A stretch of 19,426 bases of DNA, taken from an uncultured Selenomonas sp. (GTDB lineage Bacteria; Bacillota; Negativicutes; Selenomonadales; Selenomonadaceae). Positions within the stretch are counted from its first letter, which is position 1; the number at the start of each line of letters is the position of its first letter. This document shows positions 1 to 7,315 of the stretch, one piece after another. The position numbers were made by a program, and so were the translations under genes. The DNA is taken from contig CAJPRR010000028.1 of the NCBI GenBank assembly GCA_905373085.1, positions 1 through 19,426 on the forward strand. The letters run 5' to 3'. The notes below the pieces were generated by a model that had not been told where the DNA came from, did no database searches, and worked only from the letters and a program-made list of their open reading frames with translations.

Positions 1-51
1 ACGTCATCACATGAAAAATATATGAAATCAGGGATTCTCATCTTCTTCTCC

Positions 52-80
52 TTGACCTTGAGAACTTTCCTCCGTAGAAT
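52..80 (+). promoter_or_regulatory. putative sigma-A promoter for the tlpA-like operon
   Basis: A -35 box TTGACC (52-57) and a -10 box TAGAAT (75-80) are separated by exactly 17 bp, giving a predicted start near 87. This is the only good promoter-like pair upstream of the first gene. The match is by eye; a second, poorer pair (TTGAGA 58-63 with TATTAT 83-88, 19 bp) overlaps it. Confidence 0.5.
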
Positions 81-104
81 AATATTATAGGATACAGGGG
101 AAGA

Positions 105-152
105 ATGTATGAACTGACCCGTCGGAGGTCGGTGAAAAGAGTCTTGTTTTAG
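105..152 (+). CDS. possible 15-residue leader peptide ahead of the TlpA-like gene
   Basis: A short frame, ATG 105 to TAG 150-152, encodes a basic 15-residue peptide (MYELTRRRSVKRVLF). AGGGGAA lies just upstream but very close to the ATG (about 4 nt). The stop is one base from an in-frame ATG (154) of the next gene, which would suit translational coupling if both were used. I do not recognise the peptide, and a chance ORF is at least as likely. Confidence 0.2.
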   Translation: MYELTRRRSVKRVLF

Positions 153-192
153 GATGATAAGCCTAGAAAATCACACGGAGGGGGACTTCACT

Positions 193-744
193 TTGAAAAC
201 GAAACGAACGGCACAAGGAATGGTTGGCGCTCTCTTGGCGCTCTTTCTTCTGACAGGCTGCGGCCCGCAGGCGGAGGAAACGGGCAAGCAGGCGGAAGCC
301 AAGGCGGAGCAGGCGATGGATGCGGAGGGCGTGGAAGGGACGGCGCCGCCGTTCAAGGCGACCGCCCTCGACGGCTCGGAGGTCGCGATCAACGCCGCCA
401 TGGACAAGAAGATCTACGTCATCAACTTCTGGGCGACATGGTGCCCGCCGTGCCGCGCCGAGATGCCCGAACTCAACGAATTCGCCAAGAAGCACGAGGG
501 CGAGGTCACGTTCTACGCCGTCAACCTGCAGGAGCCGAAGGACGCCGTCGACAAGTTCCTCAAGGACAACGGCTACACGATGCCCGTGCTCCTCGACCTC
601 AAGGGAGAGGCGGCGGAAGTTTACAAGGTTCGCGCCATCCCGACGACCTATGTCGTCGACAAGGACGGCACGATCCTGCTGAAGAAGATTGGCGGCACGA
701 CGGCGGCGGAGCTGGAAACGGCGCTCGTGCGTGCGGCAAAATAG
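193..744 (+). CDS. TlpA/ResA-like thioredoxin-fold lipoprotein
   Basis: This is a membrane-anchored thiol-disulfide oxidoreductase of 183 residues, expected to act outside the cytoplasmic membrane. A basic N-terminus and hydrophobic stretch lead to the lipobox LLTGC, with Cys23 as the predicted lipidated residue. After a Q/E/A-rich linker comes a thioredoxin-like domain with the active site W83-C84-P85-P86-C87 in WATWCPPCRAEMP, and the cis-proline segment AIPTTYVVD near the C-terminus. I chose TTG 193 because GGAGGGGG (177-184) sits about 8 nt upstream and it gives a typical lipoprotein signal. An in-frame ATG at 154 would add 13 residues but has no good ribosome site. The gene is followed 11 nt later by ccdA, which supplies electrons to such proteins, so the pair is probably an extracytoplasmic thiol-reduction module. 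The family is secure; the exact client (cytochrome maturation, peroxide or methionine sulfoxide reduction) is not visible. Confidence 0.9.
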   Translation: MKTKRTAQGMVGALLALFLLTGCGPQAEETGKQAEAKAEQAMDAEGVEGTAPPFKATALDGSEVAINAAMDKKIYVINFWATWCPPCRAEMPELNEFAKKHEGEVTFYAVNLQEPKDAVDKFLKDNGYTMPVLLDLKGEAAEVYKVRAIPTTYVVDKDGTILLKKIGGTTAAELETALVRAAK

Positions 745-755
745 GAGGTTTTCTT

Positions 756-1478
756 TTGGAAGCAATCTCTTTCGGCGCGGCGTTTCTCGCCGGCGTCGTC
801 TCCTTCATCTCGCCGTGCGTGCTGCCGATGCTGCCGACCTTCGTGCTGATCCTTGCAGGCTCAAGCGGCGCGGCAGGCGCTTCGGTGCCATCCGCCACGG
901 CAGGGCGTGCGCTCCTTCGCAACGTCGCCGCGTTCCTCGCGGGCTTCGCCGTCGTCTTTCTCGCGCTCGGCGCGACGGCGACGGTGCTCGGGCAGTTCCT
1001 CACAGGACACATCGCGCTTCTGGAAAAGGCGGGGGCCGTCGTGCTCGCGCTCCTCGGGCTGTTCCTCTCGGGACTCATCAGCCCGCGCTTCCTCTACCGC
1101 GAATGGCGGCCGTTCCTGCATCGCCCGTCGGAGGGACTCATCGGCTCGTTCCTCTTGGGCATGTCGTTCACCGTCGGCTGGACGCCGTGCACGGGGCCGA
1201 TCCTCGCGGCGATCTTCATCTATGCGGGAAGCCGCGCGACCGTCGTCGAGGGGCTTTGGCTGCTCGCCTTCTACGTGCTCGGCTTCGCCCTGCCGTTCCT
1301 CGTGCTCGCGCTCCTCTGGCAGCGCCTCGAAAAGCGCGTGCGCACGCTCTACCGTTTCCTGCCGCTGGTGCAGAAGGCGGCAGGCGTCTCGCTCGTCGCG
1401 CTCGGCGTCATGATGTGGTTCGGCTGGACGCTGCGCCTCATGGGCTGGCTCTCCGGTCTCGTGCCGTTCTCCTTATAA
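756..1478 (+). CDS. ccdA: CcdA-type cytochrome c biogenesis / thiol electron-transfer membrane protein
   Basis: This 240-residue polytopic protein is a CcdA/DsbD-beta homologue. The family passes reducing equivalents from cytoplasmic thioredoxin across the membrane to extracytoplasmic thioredoxin-like partners. About six hydrophobic segments are visible. The two redox cysteines are in their expected contexts: C21 in SPCVLP in the first segment and C145 in GWTPCTGPIL in the fourth. The start is TTG 756 behind AGGAGG (743-748, 7 nt spacing). The open frame extends far upstream, but that part only shadows the preceding gene. It lies directly downstream of its likely client, the TlpA-like lipoprotein, and its stop is 3 nt before the ribosome site of pdp, so it is probably co-transcribed with the following genes. 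Length and cysteine spacing are normal for the family. Confidence 0.92.
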   Translation: MEAISFGAAFLAGVVSFISPCVLPMLPTFVLILAGSSGAAGASVPSATAGRALLRNVAAFLAGFAVVFLALGATATVLGQFLTGHIALLEKAGAVVLALLGLFLSGLISPRFLYREWRPFLHRPSEGLIGSFLLGMSFTVGWTPCTGPILAAIFIYAGSRATVVEGLWLLAFYVLGFALPFLVLALLWQRLEKRVRTLYRFLPLVQKAAGVSLVALGVMMWFGWTLRLMGWLSGLVPFSL

Positions 1479-1496
1479 TTGGGGGGAGGAATCTCC

Positions 1497-2927
1497 ATGC
1501 GCATGTATGATCTCATCACGAAGAAGAAGCGCGGCGAGCCGCTTGCGACAAGCGAGATCCGCGCTATGGTCGAAGGATTCACGAAAGGCGAGATTCCCGA
1601 CTATCAGATGGCGGCGATGCTCATGGCGATCTGCTTTCGCTCCATGACGGAGGAGGAGATGCGCGGCTTGACGCTCGCCATGGCGGCCTCGGGCGACGAG
1701 GTCGACCTCTCGGCGTTCGGAAGCTCCACGGTCGACAAGCACTCGACGGGCGGCGTCGGCGACAAGACGACGCTCATCGCCTGCCCCGTCGTCGCGGCGG
1801 CGGGCGGCCGCATCGCCAAGATGAGCGGGCGCGGCCTCGGCCACACGGGCGGCACCGTCGACAAGCTCGAATCCATTCCGGGCTTTCGGACGACGCTCTC
1901 GCGCGAGGAATTCTTCGCCGTCGTCGAGAAGACGGGAATCTCCCTCATCGGGCAGTCGGGCGAGCTTGCACCCGCCGACAAGAAGCTCTATGCGCTGCGC
2001 GACGTCACGGCGACGGTAGACTCCATTCCGCTCATCGCCGCCTCCGTCATGAGCAAGAAGCTCGCGGCGGGCAGCGCGGCGATCGTGCTCGACGTCAAGA
2101 CGGGCAGCGGCGCCTTCATGAAGACGCTCGACGATGCGCTCGCGCTCGCGCGTGCCATGGTCGCCATCGGCGAGGGCGCGGGAAGAAAGACCTCTGCCGT
2201 CATCACCGACATGGACGTGCCCTTGGGATTTGCCGTCGGCAACGCGCTCGAAGTCGCCGAAGCCATGGAAGTGCTGCAGGGAAGAGGCCCCGCCGACCTC
2301 AGGGAAGTCAGCCTCGCGCTCGCCGCCGACATGCTGCGCCTCATCGGGCGCGGCGGCTTTGACGAGTGCCAAAGGCTTGCAGAGAAGGCCGTCGAGGACG
2401 GCAGCGCCTTTCGCGCCTTCGCCGCCATGGTCGAGGCGCAGGGCGGCGACGCCTCCTGCCTCGCCGATCCCAGAAAACTGCCGCAGGCGGCGTTCCGCCT
2501 GAAAGTCCGCGCTGAGAGGTCAGGCTATATCACGCACATGGATGCCGAAACGATCGGTCGGGCCGCCTGTATGCTTGGCGCAGGGCGCGAGACGAAGGAA
2601 AGCGTCATCGACCACGCGGCAGGCATTCGCATCTTGAAAAAGACGGGCGAAGCCGTCGAGGCGGGCGAGGCCATCGCAGAGCTTCACGCAAACGCAGAGA
2701 ATCTTCTCGCGCCCGCCGCCTCGCGCTGCCTCGCGGCGATCGAAGTCGGGACTGCGCCGCCTGCAAAGCGCCCGCGCATCTTCGCACGCGTCACGAAGGA
2801 AAGCTTCCGCCATGCCGAGGCGGCGCACGAGGAAGCGGCAAAGGACGTCATGAGCGACACGCTCCTCGCTGAGATCCGCGCGGCCATGACAAGGCATGAA
2901 GAGGAGGGCGGCGCAGATGGACGATGA
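1497..2927 (+). CDS. pdp: pyrimidine-nucleoside phosphorylase
   Basis: This enzyme phosphorolyses uridine, deoxyuridine and thymidine to the free base and (deoxy)ribose-1-phosphate, in cytoplasmic pyrimidine salvage. The phosphate-site residues K81-H82-S83 are in KHSTGGVGDKTTL, and the thymidine phosphorylase signature SGRGLGHTGGTVDKLE spans residues 110-125. The alpha domain, glycine-rich alpha/beta domain and C-terminal PYNP domain are all present. At 476 residues it is longer than the usual 430-440, the excess being a charged A/E-rich C-terminal tail from about residue 440. ATG 1497 gives the family-typical MRMYDLI start and follows GGGGGGAGGA (1481-1490); an upstream TTG at 1479 would place the ribosome site inside the gene and is rejected. 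The 3' end overlaps cdd by 11 nt, which links two steps of one pathway. The KHS triad favours Pdp over a strict DeoA naming. Confidence 0.93.
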   Translation: MRMYDLITKKKRGEPLATSEIRAMVEGFTKGEIPDYQMAAMLMAICFRSMTEEEMRGLTLAMAASGDEVDLSAFGSSTVDKHSTGGVGDKTTLIACPVVAAAGGRIAKMSGRGLGHTGGTVDKLESIPGFRTTLSREEFFAVVEKTGISLIGQSGELAPADKKLYALRDVTATVDSIPLIAASVMSKKLAAGSAAIVLDVKTGSGAFMKTLDDALALARAMVAIGEGAGRKTSAVITDMDVPLGFAVGNALEVAEAMEVLQGRGPADLREVSLALAADMLRLIGRGGFDECQRLAEKAVEDGSAFRAFAAMVEAQGGDASCLADPRKLPQAAFRLKVRAERSGYITHMDAETIGRAACMLGAGRETKESVIDHAAGIRILKKTGEAVEAGEAIAELHANAENLLAPAASRCLAAIEVGTAPPAKRPRIFARVTKESFRHAEAAHEEAAKDVMSDTLLAEIRAAMTRHEEEGGADGR

Positions 2928-3318
2928 ATCTCTCATCGAGCTTGCCAAAAAAGCGCGCGCCCATGCCTATGCGCCGTATTCGGGCTTTGCCGTCGGCGCG
3001 GCGGCGCTCGCGGCCGACGGGCGCGTCTTCTTGGGCTGCAATATCGAAAACGCCTCCTACGGCCTGACGAACTGCGCCGAGCGCACCGCCATTTTCAGCG
3101 CCGTCGCTGCGGGCGTCCAACGCTTTGCGGCGCTCGCCGTCGTCGCGGACGGCGCTTTGCCGTGCTCGCCGTGCGGCGCGTGCCGCCAGGTCATCGCCGA
3201 ATTCGCCGTCGAGCGCATCATCCTCGCCAATCTCGCGGGAAAAAGCCGCGTCGTGACCAAAGAAGAGCTGCTGCCCTTCGCCTTTTCGTTTGAAGAAAAA
3301 TCCCTGCCGTCCGACTGA
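2917..3318 (+). CDS. cdd: cytidine deaminase, homotetrameric type
   Basis: This zinc enzyme deaminates cytidine and deoxycytidine to uridine and deoxyuridine, which Pdp can then cleave. The 133-residue length fits the small tetrameric class. The motif CNIENASYGLTNCAERTA holds zinc ligand C53 and catalytic Glu55 (C-A-E), and PCSPCGACRQ supplies ligands C86 and C89. ATG 2917 is preceded by GAGGAGGG (2901-2908) inside the end of pdp and overlaps that gene by 11 nt, so translation is probably coupled. An in-frame ATG at 2896 is rejected because the ribosome site would lie after it. The stop codon lies within a GC-rich hairpin (3304-3324) that may attenuate transcription into the next gene. Confidence 0.95.
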   Translation: MDDESLIELAKKARAHAYAPYSGFAVGAAALAADGRVFLGCNIENASYGLTNCAERTAIFSAVAAGVQRFAALAVVADGALPCSPCGACRQVIAEFAVERIILANLAGKSRVVTKEELLPFAFSFEEKSLPSD

Positions 3319-3330
3319 CGGCAGATTTGC
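3304..3330 (+). terminator. weak terminator or attenuator hairpin overlapping the cdd stop
   Basis: An 8-bp stem CTGCCGTC (3304-3311) / GACGGCAG (3317-3324) with a CGACT loop is followed by ATTTGC, not a full U-tract. The cdd TGA (3316-3318) lies at the loop/3' arm boundary. The poor U-run suggests partial termination or 3'-end protection. Confidence 0.4.
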
Positions 3331-3382
3331 GATTGGATGCGTTTATGTTCGAGGGAAAAAAGGAAAGGAGGCGGCGCATCTC

Positions 3383-4921
3383 ATGAAGCGGCGATTCACC
3401 TACGGCGTCGTGCATGTCGGCTCCGTGCATACGAGCCTCGTCATCGTCTCGTTCGCCGCGCTCGATGATGTCGAGATCATCGAGCGCGTGCGCAAAGAGA
3501 CGGGCTTCGGCGAGGAGGTGTTCCGGCGCGGGCGTCTCTCCTTCGCTTCGATCCGCGAGCTTTGCCGCATCCTCGAAGGCTTTCGCCGTCTCCTCGCCGA
3601 TTACGGCGTGACGCAGGTCTTCGCCATCGGCACGTCCGTCCTGCGCGAGGCAAAAAACCGTCTCGGCATCCTCGACCAGATCCGCATCCGCACGGGCTTT
3701 GCGGTCGAGGTCGCCGACATGACGCAGGAGATATATTACAAGTTCTTCGCCTTGAGTCACGAGCTTCTGGAGAACGCGGAAAACTTCGGCGAGAAGCCCG
3801 TGCTGCTCATGGACATCACGTCGAGCGGACTCGGCCTCACGGGCTGGCAGGCGGGGCGTCTGCTCTTCCAGCAGAACGTCGCGAGCGGCAGCCTGAGCAT
3901 CTTCGAGCGCTTCAGCGAGAAGGAGCGCGAGAGCCTGACCTTTCCCTCCGCCGTGCGCGACTACATTCACGCAACGCTCTCGCCGCTCTGGCCGAGCATC
4001 GAGCATCATGCGATCCGCCATCTCGTACTTTCGGGACTCGAAGCGCGCACCGTCGCCGCCCTCCTCGCGCCGGGCGCAGGAGGGTCGCACGCTTTCGTGC
4101 GGGGCGAGGACTTCCTGCGCTTCCTCGACTCCTTCGCGGGACTGACGCCGCAGAAGCTCATGACGCGCTGCGCCGTCACGGAGAGCCGCGCCAATCTTCT
4201 GATGCCGACGCTGCTCCTTTACGGCGAAGTCGTGCGTGCGACGCGCGTCAAGGGCATGTTCCTCATGAGCACGACGTTTCTCATGAGCTACAGCGTCTAT
4301 CGCGGCGCACAGCTGGCGGGGCTTTCGTGCCTCGCCGAGCAGGAGGAGCGCACCGTGCAGCTCGCACGCACGACGGCGGAGAAGTACGGCTCGACGAGAG
4401 AGCACTGCGCGCGCGTCGAGCGGGCGGCCGGGGCGATCTTTTGCGCCTTGGGCGACGCGCACGGGCTTTCGCCGCGTGCGCTCCTCTTGCTCAGGCTCGG
4501 CGCGATCCTGCACGAGACGGGAAAGTTCGTCAACCTGCGCCGCTACAGCCGCTACTCGTATCAGATTATCTTGGGAACCGACTTCTTCGGCGTTTCCGAG
4601 GCGGAAAAGGAAATCGTCGCGAGCGTCGCCTACTACTACAACCGCGGGAATCCCGACCGCAAGGACGAGCGCTACGCACGCCTTTCGCACGAGCAGCAGA
4701 TCGTGATGCTCAAGCTCTGCGCCATTTTGCGCCTTGCGGACGCCCTCGACCAAGGGCACAGCGGCAAGATCGCAAAGCTTTCGGTCAAGCTCTCGAAGGA
4801 GGAGCTTTGCGTTCGCTTCGAGGCGGAAGAGGACGTCTCTTTGATTCGCTGGACATTCGCCCGCGCCGCCGCGCTCTTTCGTGAAATTTTCGGTATCGAG
4901 CCGATTCTGCGCAAGGCATGA
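3383..4921 (+). CDS. divergent Ppx/GppA phosphatase-family protein with C-terminal HD domain
   Basis: At 512 residues, this has the layout of a long exopolyphosphatase/guanosine pentaphosphatase: an N-terminal actin-like Ppx/GppA region (about 1-300) and a C-terminal HD-type helical region (about 325-500). Recognisable pieces are the segment IGTSVLREAKNR, the following TGFAVEVADMTQEIYYKF (the catalytic Glu loop region of Ppx), and the HD elements H341 and H377-E378 in LHETGKFVN. The two phosphate-binding loops are degenerate. The usual D-x-G-S-N-S reads H11-V-G-S-V-H, and the usual D-I-G-G-G-S reads D144-I-T-S-S-G, so activity is uncertain. ATG 3383 is used because AAAGGAGG (about 3364-3371) precedes it; upstream frame to 3290 overlaps cdd. 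It sits 12 nt before ppk1, so a role in polyphosphate turnover or its regulation is inferred. The family assignment is sound; the enzymatic function is not proven. Confidence 0.82.
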   Translation: MKRRFTYGVVHVGSVHTSLVIVSFAALDDVEIIERVRKETGFGEEVFRRGRLSFASIRELCRILEGFRRLLADYGVTQVFAIGTSVLREAKNRLGILDQIRIRTGFAVEVADMTQEIYYKFFALSHELLENAENFGEKPVLLMDITSSGLGLTGWQAGRLLFQQNVASGSLSIFERFSEKERESLTFPSAVRDYIHATLSPLWPSIEHHAIRHLVLSGLEARTVAALLAPGAGGSHAFVRGEDFLRFLDSFAGLTPQKLMTRCAVTESRANLLMPTLLLYGEVVRATRVKGMFLMSTTFLMSYSVYRGAQLAGLSCLAEQEERTVQLARTTAEKYGSTREHCARVERAAGAIFCALGDAHGLSPRALLLLRLGAILHETGKFVNLRRYSRYSYQIILGTDFFGVSEAEKEIVASVAYYYNRGNPDRKDERYARLSHEQQIVMLKLCAILRLADALDQGHSGKIAKLSVKLSKEELCVRFEAEEDVSLIRWTFARAAALFREIFGIEPILRKA

Positions 4922-4933
4922 GGAGGAATCGCC

Positions 4934-6958
4934 ATGGACATGTTGAAAAGAGCCTATTTCCTGAACCGCGAATGTTCGTGGCTGAGCTTCAACCAGCGCG
5001 TCCTTAAGGAATCGACGCGCGAGGAGAACCCTCTTTTAGAGCGCCTGCGCTTCATCGCCATCGCCTGCTCGAACCTCGACGAATTCTTCATGATCCGCGT
5101 CGCCGGCTTGAAGCACCTCGTCGAGAGCGGCGTCGCGCACAAGGACATCGCGGGGCTTTCCCCAAAGGAGCAAATGCTCGCCGTCTCGCGGCAGGCGCAC
5201 CGCCAATACCGCGCGATCTATCGCTGCCTCGCGCTCGTCACCCGCGAGCTCTCTGCCGAGGGCGTCCGCTTCGTGCGCCCCGAGGCGCTTTCGGGCGAGC
5301 GTGCGCTCTGGCTCGCGGAGCTTTTTGAGCGCGAGATCTATCCCGTCGTCACGCCCATGGCGCTCGATCCCGCGCATCCCTTCCCCTTCCTCGCGAGCCG
5401 CAGCCTGAACCTCGCCGTGAAGCTTCGCCGCGCGGGCGAGAACGCCGAGCGTCTCGCCATTGTGCCTGTGCCCACGCCCGCGCTCGACCGCCTGTGGAAA
5501 ATGCCGGGCGAGCCAGCCTTCCTCTTTCTGGAGGACATTTTGCGCTTCTTCGCCGCTCGCTTCTTCACGGGCTGGGAGATCGTGCAGACGGCGGCCTTCC
5601 GGCTCACGCGCGACGCCGACCTCGACATTCGCGACGATGTCGAAGATCTCTTGGCGGAGGTCGAAAAGTCGCTCGAAAAAAGGCGCAAGGGCGCCGCCGT
5701 GCGCCTTGAGGTCGCCGAGGACTTTCCCGCCGCGCTCCTCGATTTCCTCAAGGAGCAGCTTTCCCTGGAGGAAATGGACGTCTACCGCGCGAAAGGGCCG
5801 CTCGGCGCTGCCTTCTTCGCCGTGCTCGCCAATCTCGCGGGCTTCGACCATTTGCGCTACCCGCGCTTTTCGCCGCGCCCGGCCGAGCTTGCTGCTGCGG
5901 GCGACATCTGGAAGGCGATCGCCGAAGACGACATCCTCGTGCACCATCCGTTCGATTCCTTCGCCATCGTGGAAGACTTCCTCGCCCGCGCCGCCGCTGA
6001 CGAGCGCACGCTCGCCATCAAGCAGACGCTCTACCGCGTCGCCGGCGGCTCGCCCATCATCGCCGCGCTCGAAGAGGCTGCGAGAAACGGCAAGCAGGTC
6101 ACCGTGCTCATGGAGGTCAAGGCGCGGTTCGACGAAGAGAACAACATCCTCATGGCACGCCGTCTCGAAGAAGCGGGCTGCCACGTCATCTACGGCATCT
6201 TGGGACTCAAGACGCACTCGAAGATCACGATGGTCATACGGCGCGAGGAAGACGGCATCCGCCGCTACTGCCACCTTGCGACGGGCAACTACAACGGCGC
6301 GACGGCGAAGATCTACACCGACGTCGGCCTCTTCACCGCCGACGTCCTCACGGGCGTCGACGCCTCGGCGTTCTTCAACTTCCTCTCGGGCTTCTCCGAT
6401 CCGCCCGTTTGGAACCGCCTCGCCGTCGCGCCGCTGACGCTCCGAGAGCGCATCACCGAGAGCATCGAGCAGGAGATCGCGCACGCCAAGAGGGGCGAAC
6501 GCGCCTATATCGCGGCGAAGATGAACTCGCTCCTCGACCGCTTCATCATCGCCAAGCTCTACGAAGCCTCGGCAGCAGGCGTTGAAATTGACCTCATCGT
6601 GCGCGGCATCTGCGTGCTGCGCCCGGGCCTCAAGGGCGTCAGCGAAAACATCCGCGTGCGCAGCATCGTCGGCCGCTTCCTCGAACACAGCCGCATCTTC
6701 TGCTTTTACAACGGCGGCAAGGAGGACGTCTTCCTCTCGTCTGCCGACTGGATGCCGAGGAACCTCAACAACCGCATCGAACTCATGACGCCCGTGCGCA
6801 AAAAGGCGCACAAGAAGCGCCTGCTCGCGCTCCTCCTTACCTACCTCGCCGACAACACGCGCGCCTGGCTCATGCATCCCGACGGCAGCTACCGCCGCGT
6901 GCGCCGCGCCAAGGGCGAAAAACCTCGCGCCGCGCAGGAAGAGCTGATGAAATCGTAA
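4934..6958 (+). CDS. ppk1: polyphosphate kinase 1
   Basis: PPK1 reversibly polymerises the gamma-phosphate of ATP into polyphosphate through a phosphohistidine. The 674-residue length is normal. The N-terminal domain starts with the family pattern RECSWLSFNQRVL, followed by SNLDEFFMIRVAG. The two phospholipase-D-like catalytic modules carry the predicted autophosphorylated His428 in LKTHSKI and the second essential His447 in CHLATGNYN, separated by 19 residues as in E. coli PPK1 (H435/H454). The C-terminal module includes SADWMPRNLNNRIE. ATG 4934 follows GAGGAGGA (4920-4927), which overlaps the stop of the upstream Ppx-like gene, so the two are probably coupled. No convincing terminator follows; the promoter of the downstream tRNA begins 19 nt after the stop, so some read-through into the tRNA is possible. 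Confidence 0.96.
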   Translation: MDMLKRAYFLNRECSWLSFNQRVLKESTREENPLLERLRFIAIACSNLDEFFMIRVAGLKHLVESGVAHKDIAGLSPKEQMLAVSRQAHRQYRAIYRCLALVTRELSAEGVRFVRPEALSGERALWLAELFEREIYPVVTPMALDPAHPFPFLASRSLNLAVKLRRAGENAERLAIVPVPTPALDRLWKMPGEPAFLFLEDILRFFAARFFTGWEIVQTAAFRLTRDADLDIRDDVEDLLAEVEKSLEKRRKGAAVRLEVAEDFPAALLDFLKEQLSLEEMDVYRAKGPLGAAFFAVLANLAGFDHLRYPRFSPRPAELAAAGDIWKAIAEDDILVHHPFDSFAIVEDFLARAAADERTLAIKQTLYRVAGGSPIIAALEEAARNGKQVTVLMEVKARFDEENNILMARRLEEAGCHVIYGILGLKTHSKITMVIRREEDGIRRYCHLATGNYNGATAKIYTDVGLFTADVLTGVDASAFFNFLSGFSDPPVWNRLAVAPLTLRERITESIEQEIAHAKRGERAYIAAKMNSLLDRFIIAKLYEASAAGVEIDLIVRGICVLRPGLKGVSENIRVRSIVGRFLEHSRIFCFYNGGKEDVFLSSADWMPRNLNNRIELMTPVRKKAHKKRLLALLLTYLADNTRAWLMHPDGSYRRVRRAKGEKPRAAQEELMKS

Positions 6959-6976
6959 ATTTCCCGAAAAAAACGC

Positions 6977-7005
6977 TTGCATTTTCCTCCGGCTTTCTGT
7001 ATAAT
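6977..7005 (+). promoter_or_regulatory. sigma-A promoter of tRNA-Val
   Basis: TTGCAT (6977-6982) and a perfect TATAAT (7000-7005) are spaced by 17 bp, with transcription predicted to start near 7012, about 30 nt before the mature tRNA end. It is one of the best promoter matches in the window and fits an independently expressed stable RNA. Confidence 0.8.
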
Positions 7006-7041
7006 ACATCTTGTTTGCAGACACGGGTCTGCGCCTCATAC

Positions 7042-7118
7042 GCTCGGTTAGCTCAGTTGGTTAGAGTATCACATTGACATTGTGGGGGTCACTGGTTCGA
7101 ATCCAGTACCGAGCACCA
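7042..7118 (+). tRNA. tRNA-Val, anticodon GAC
   Basis: The 77-nt cloverleaf is complete. The acceptor GCTCGGT (7042-7048) pairs perfectly with ACCGAGC (7108-7114), and the D arm is GCTC/GAGT. The anticodon stem TCACA/TGTGG encloses the loop TTGACAT with anticodon GAC (7076-7078), and the T arm ACTGG/CCAGT has a TTCGAAT loop. The discriminator is A7115 and CCA is encoded at 7116-7118. It reads GUC and GUU codons, and GTC is heavily used by the neighbouring genes. The gene has its own promoter and terminator. Confidence 0.97.
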
Positions 7119-7129
7119 TTCGCTTAGCA

Positions 7130-7160
7130 AGCAGTCATCTTCGGGTGACTGCTCCTTTGT
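7130..7160 (+). terminator. intrinsic terminator of tRNA-Val
   Basis: The stem AGCAGTCA (7130-7137) / TGACTGCT (7146-7153), extended inward by a U-G and a C-G pair, is capped by a UUCG tetraloop (7140-7143). It is followed by the moderately U-rich CCTTTGTTAT. It begins 12 nt after the tRNA CCA end. Confidence 0.75.
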
Positions 7161-7280
7161 TATATCAGGAAATTAAAAGACGGCTCTCTTTTCTGAAGAA
7201 CCGCTGATCCGCTCGGCGCCGCTCCGGCGGATTTCGCTGCAGCTGTGACGGATGGCATTTCGCCGCATCGTCAAGAAAAT

Positions 7281-7300
7281 GTTGCATGAGGCAACTTTTT
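7281..7300 (+). promoter_or_regulatory. small hairpin with U-run just upstream of the M48 gene ribosome site
   Basis: GTTGC (7281-7285) and GCAAC (7291-7295) form a 5-bp stem with a 5-nt loop followed directly by TTTTT (7296-7300), which abuts the GAGGAGGA ribosome site (7301-7308). It has the layout of a mini-terminator or leader hairpin. The short stem makes strong termination unlikely. Confidence 0.3.
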
Positions 7301-7315
7301 GAGGAGGAATCACAC

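Noticed and set aside
154..192. ATG 154 as start of the TlpA-like lipoprotein
   Set aside because: No ribosome site precedes it and it would put 13 polar residues before the signal peptide; TTG 193 has GGAGGGGG at proper spacing. It is kept as an alternative only.
3218..4759. Long minus-strand frame (513 codons) opposite the Ppx-like gene
   Set aside because: R/A/E-rich shadow translation with no recognisable motif or ribosome site; the plus-strand product is clearly Ppx/GppA-HD.
5036..7039. Very long minus-strand frame (667 codons) opposite ppk1
   Set aside because: It is a shadow of the GC-rich ppk1 gene with biased composition and no family features; the plus-strand protein has all PPK1 catalytic residues.
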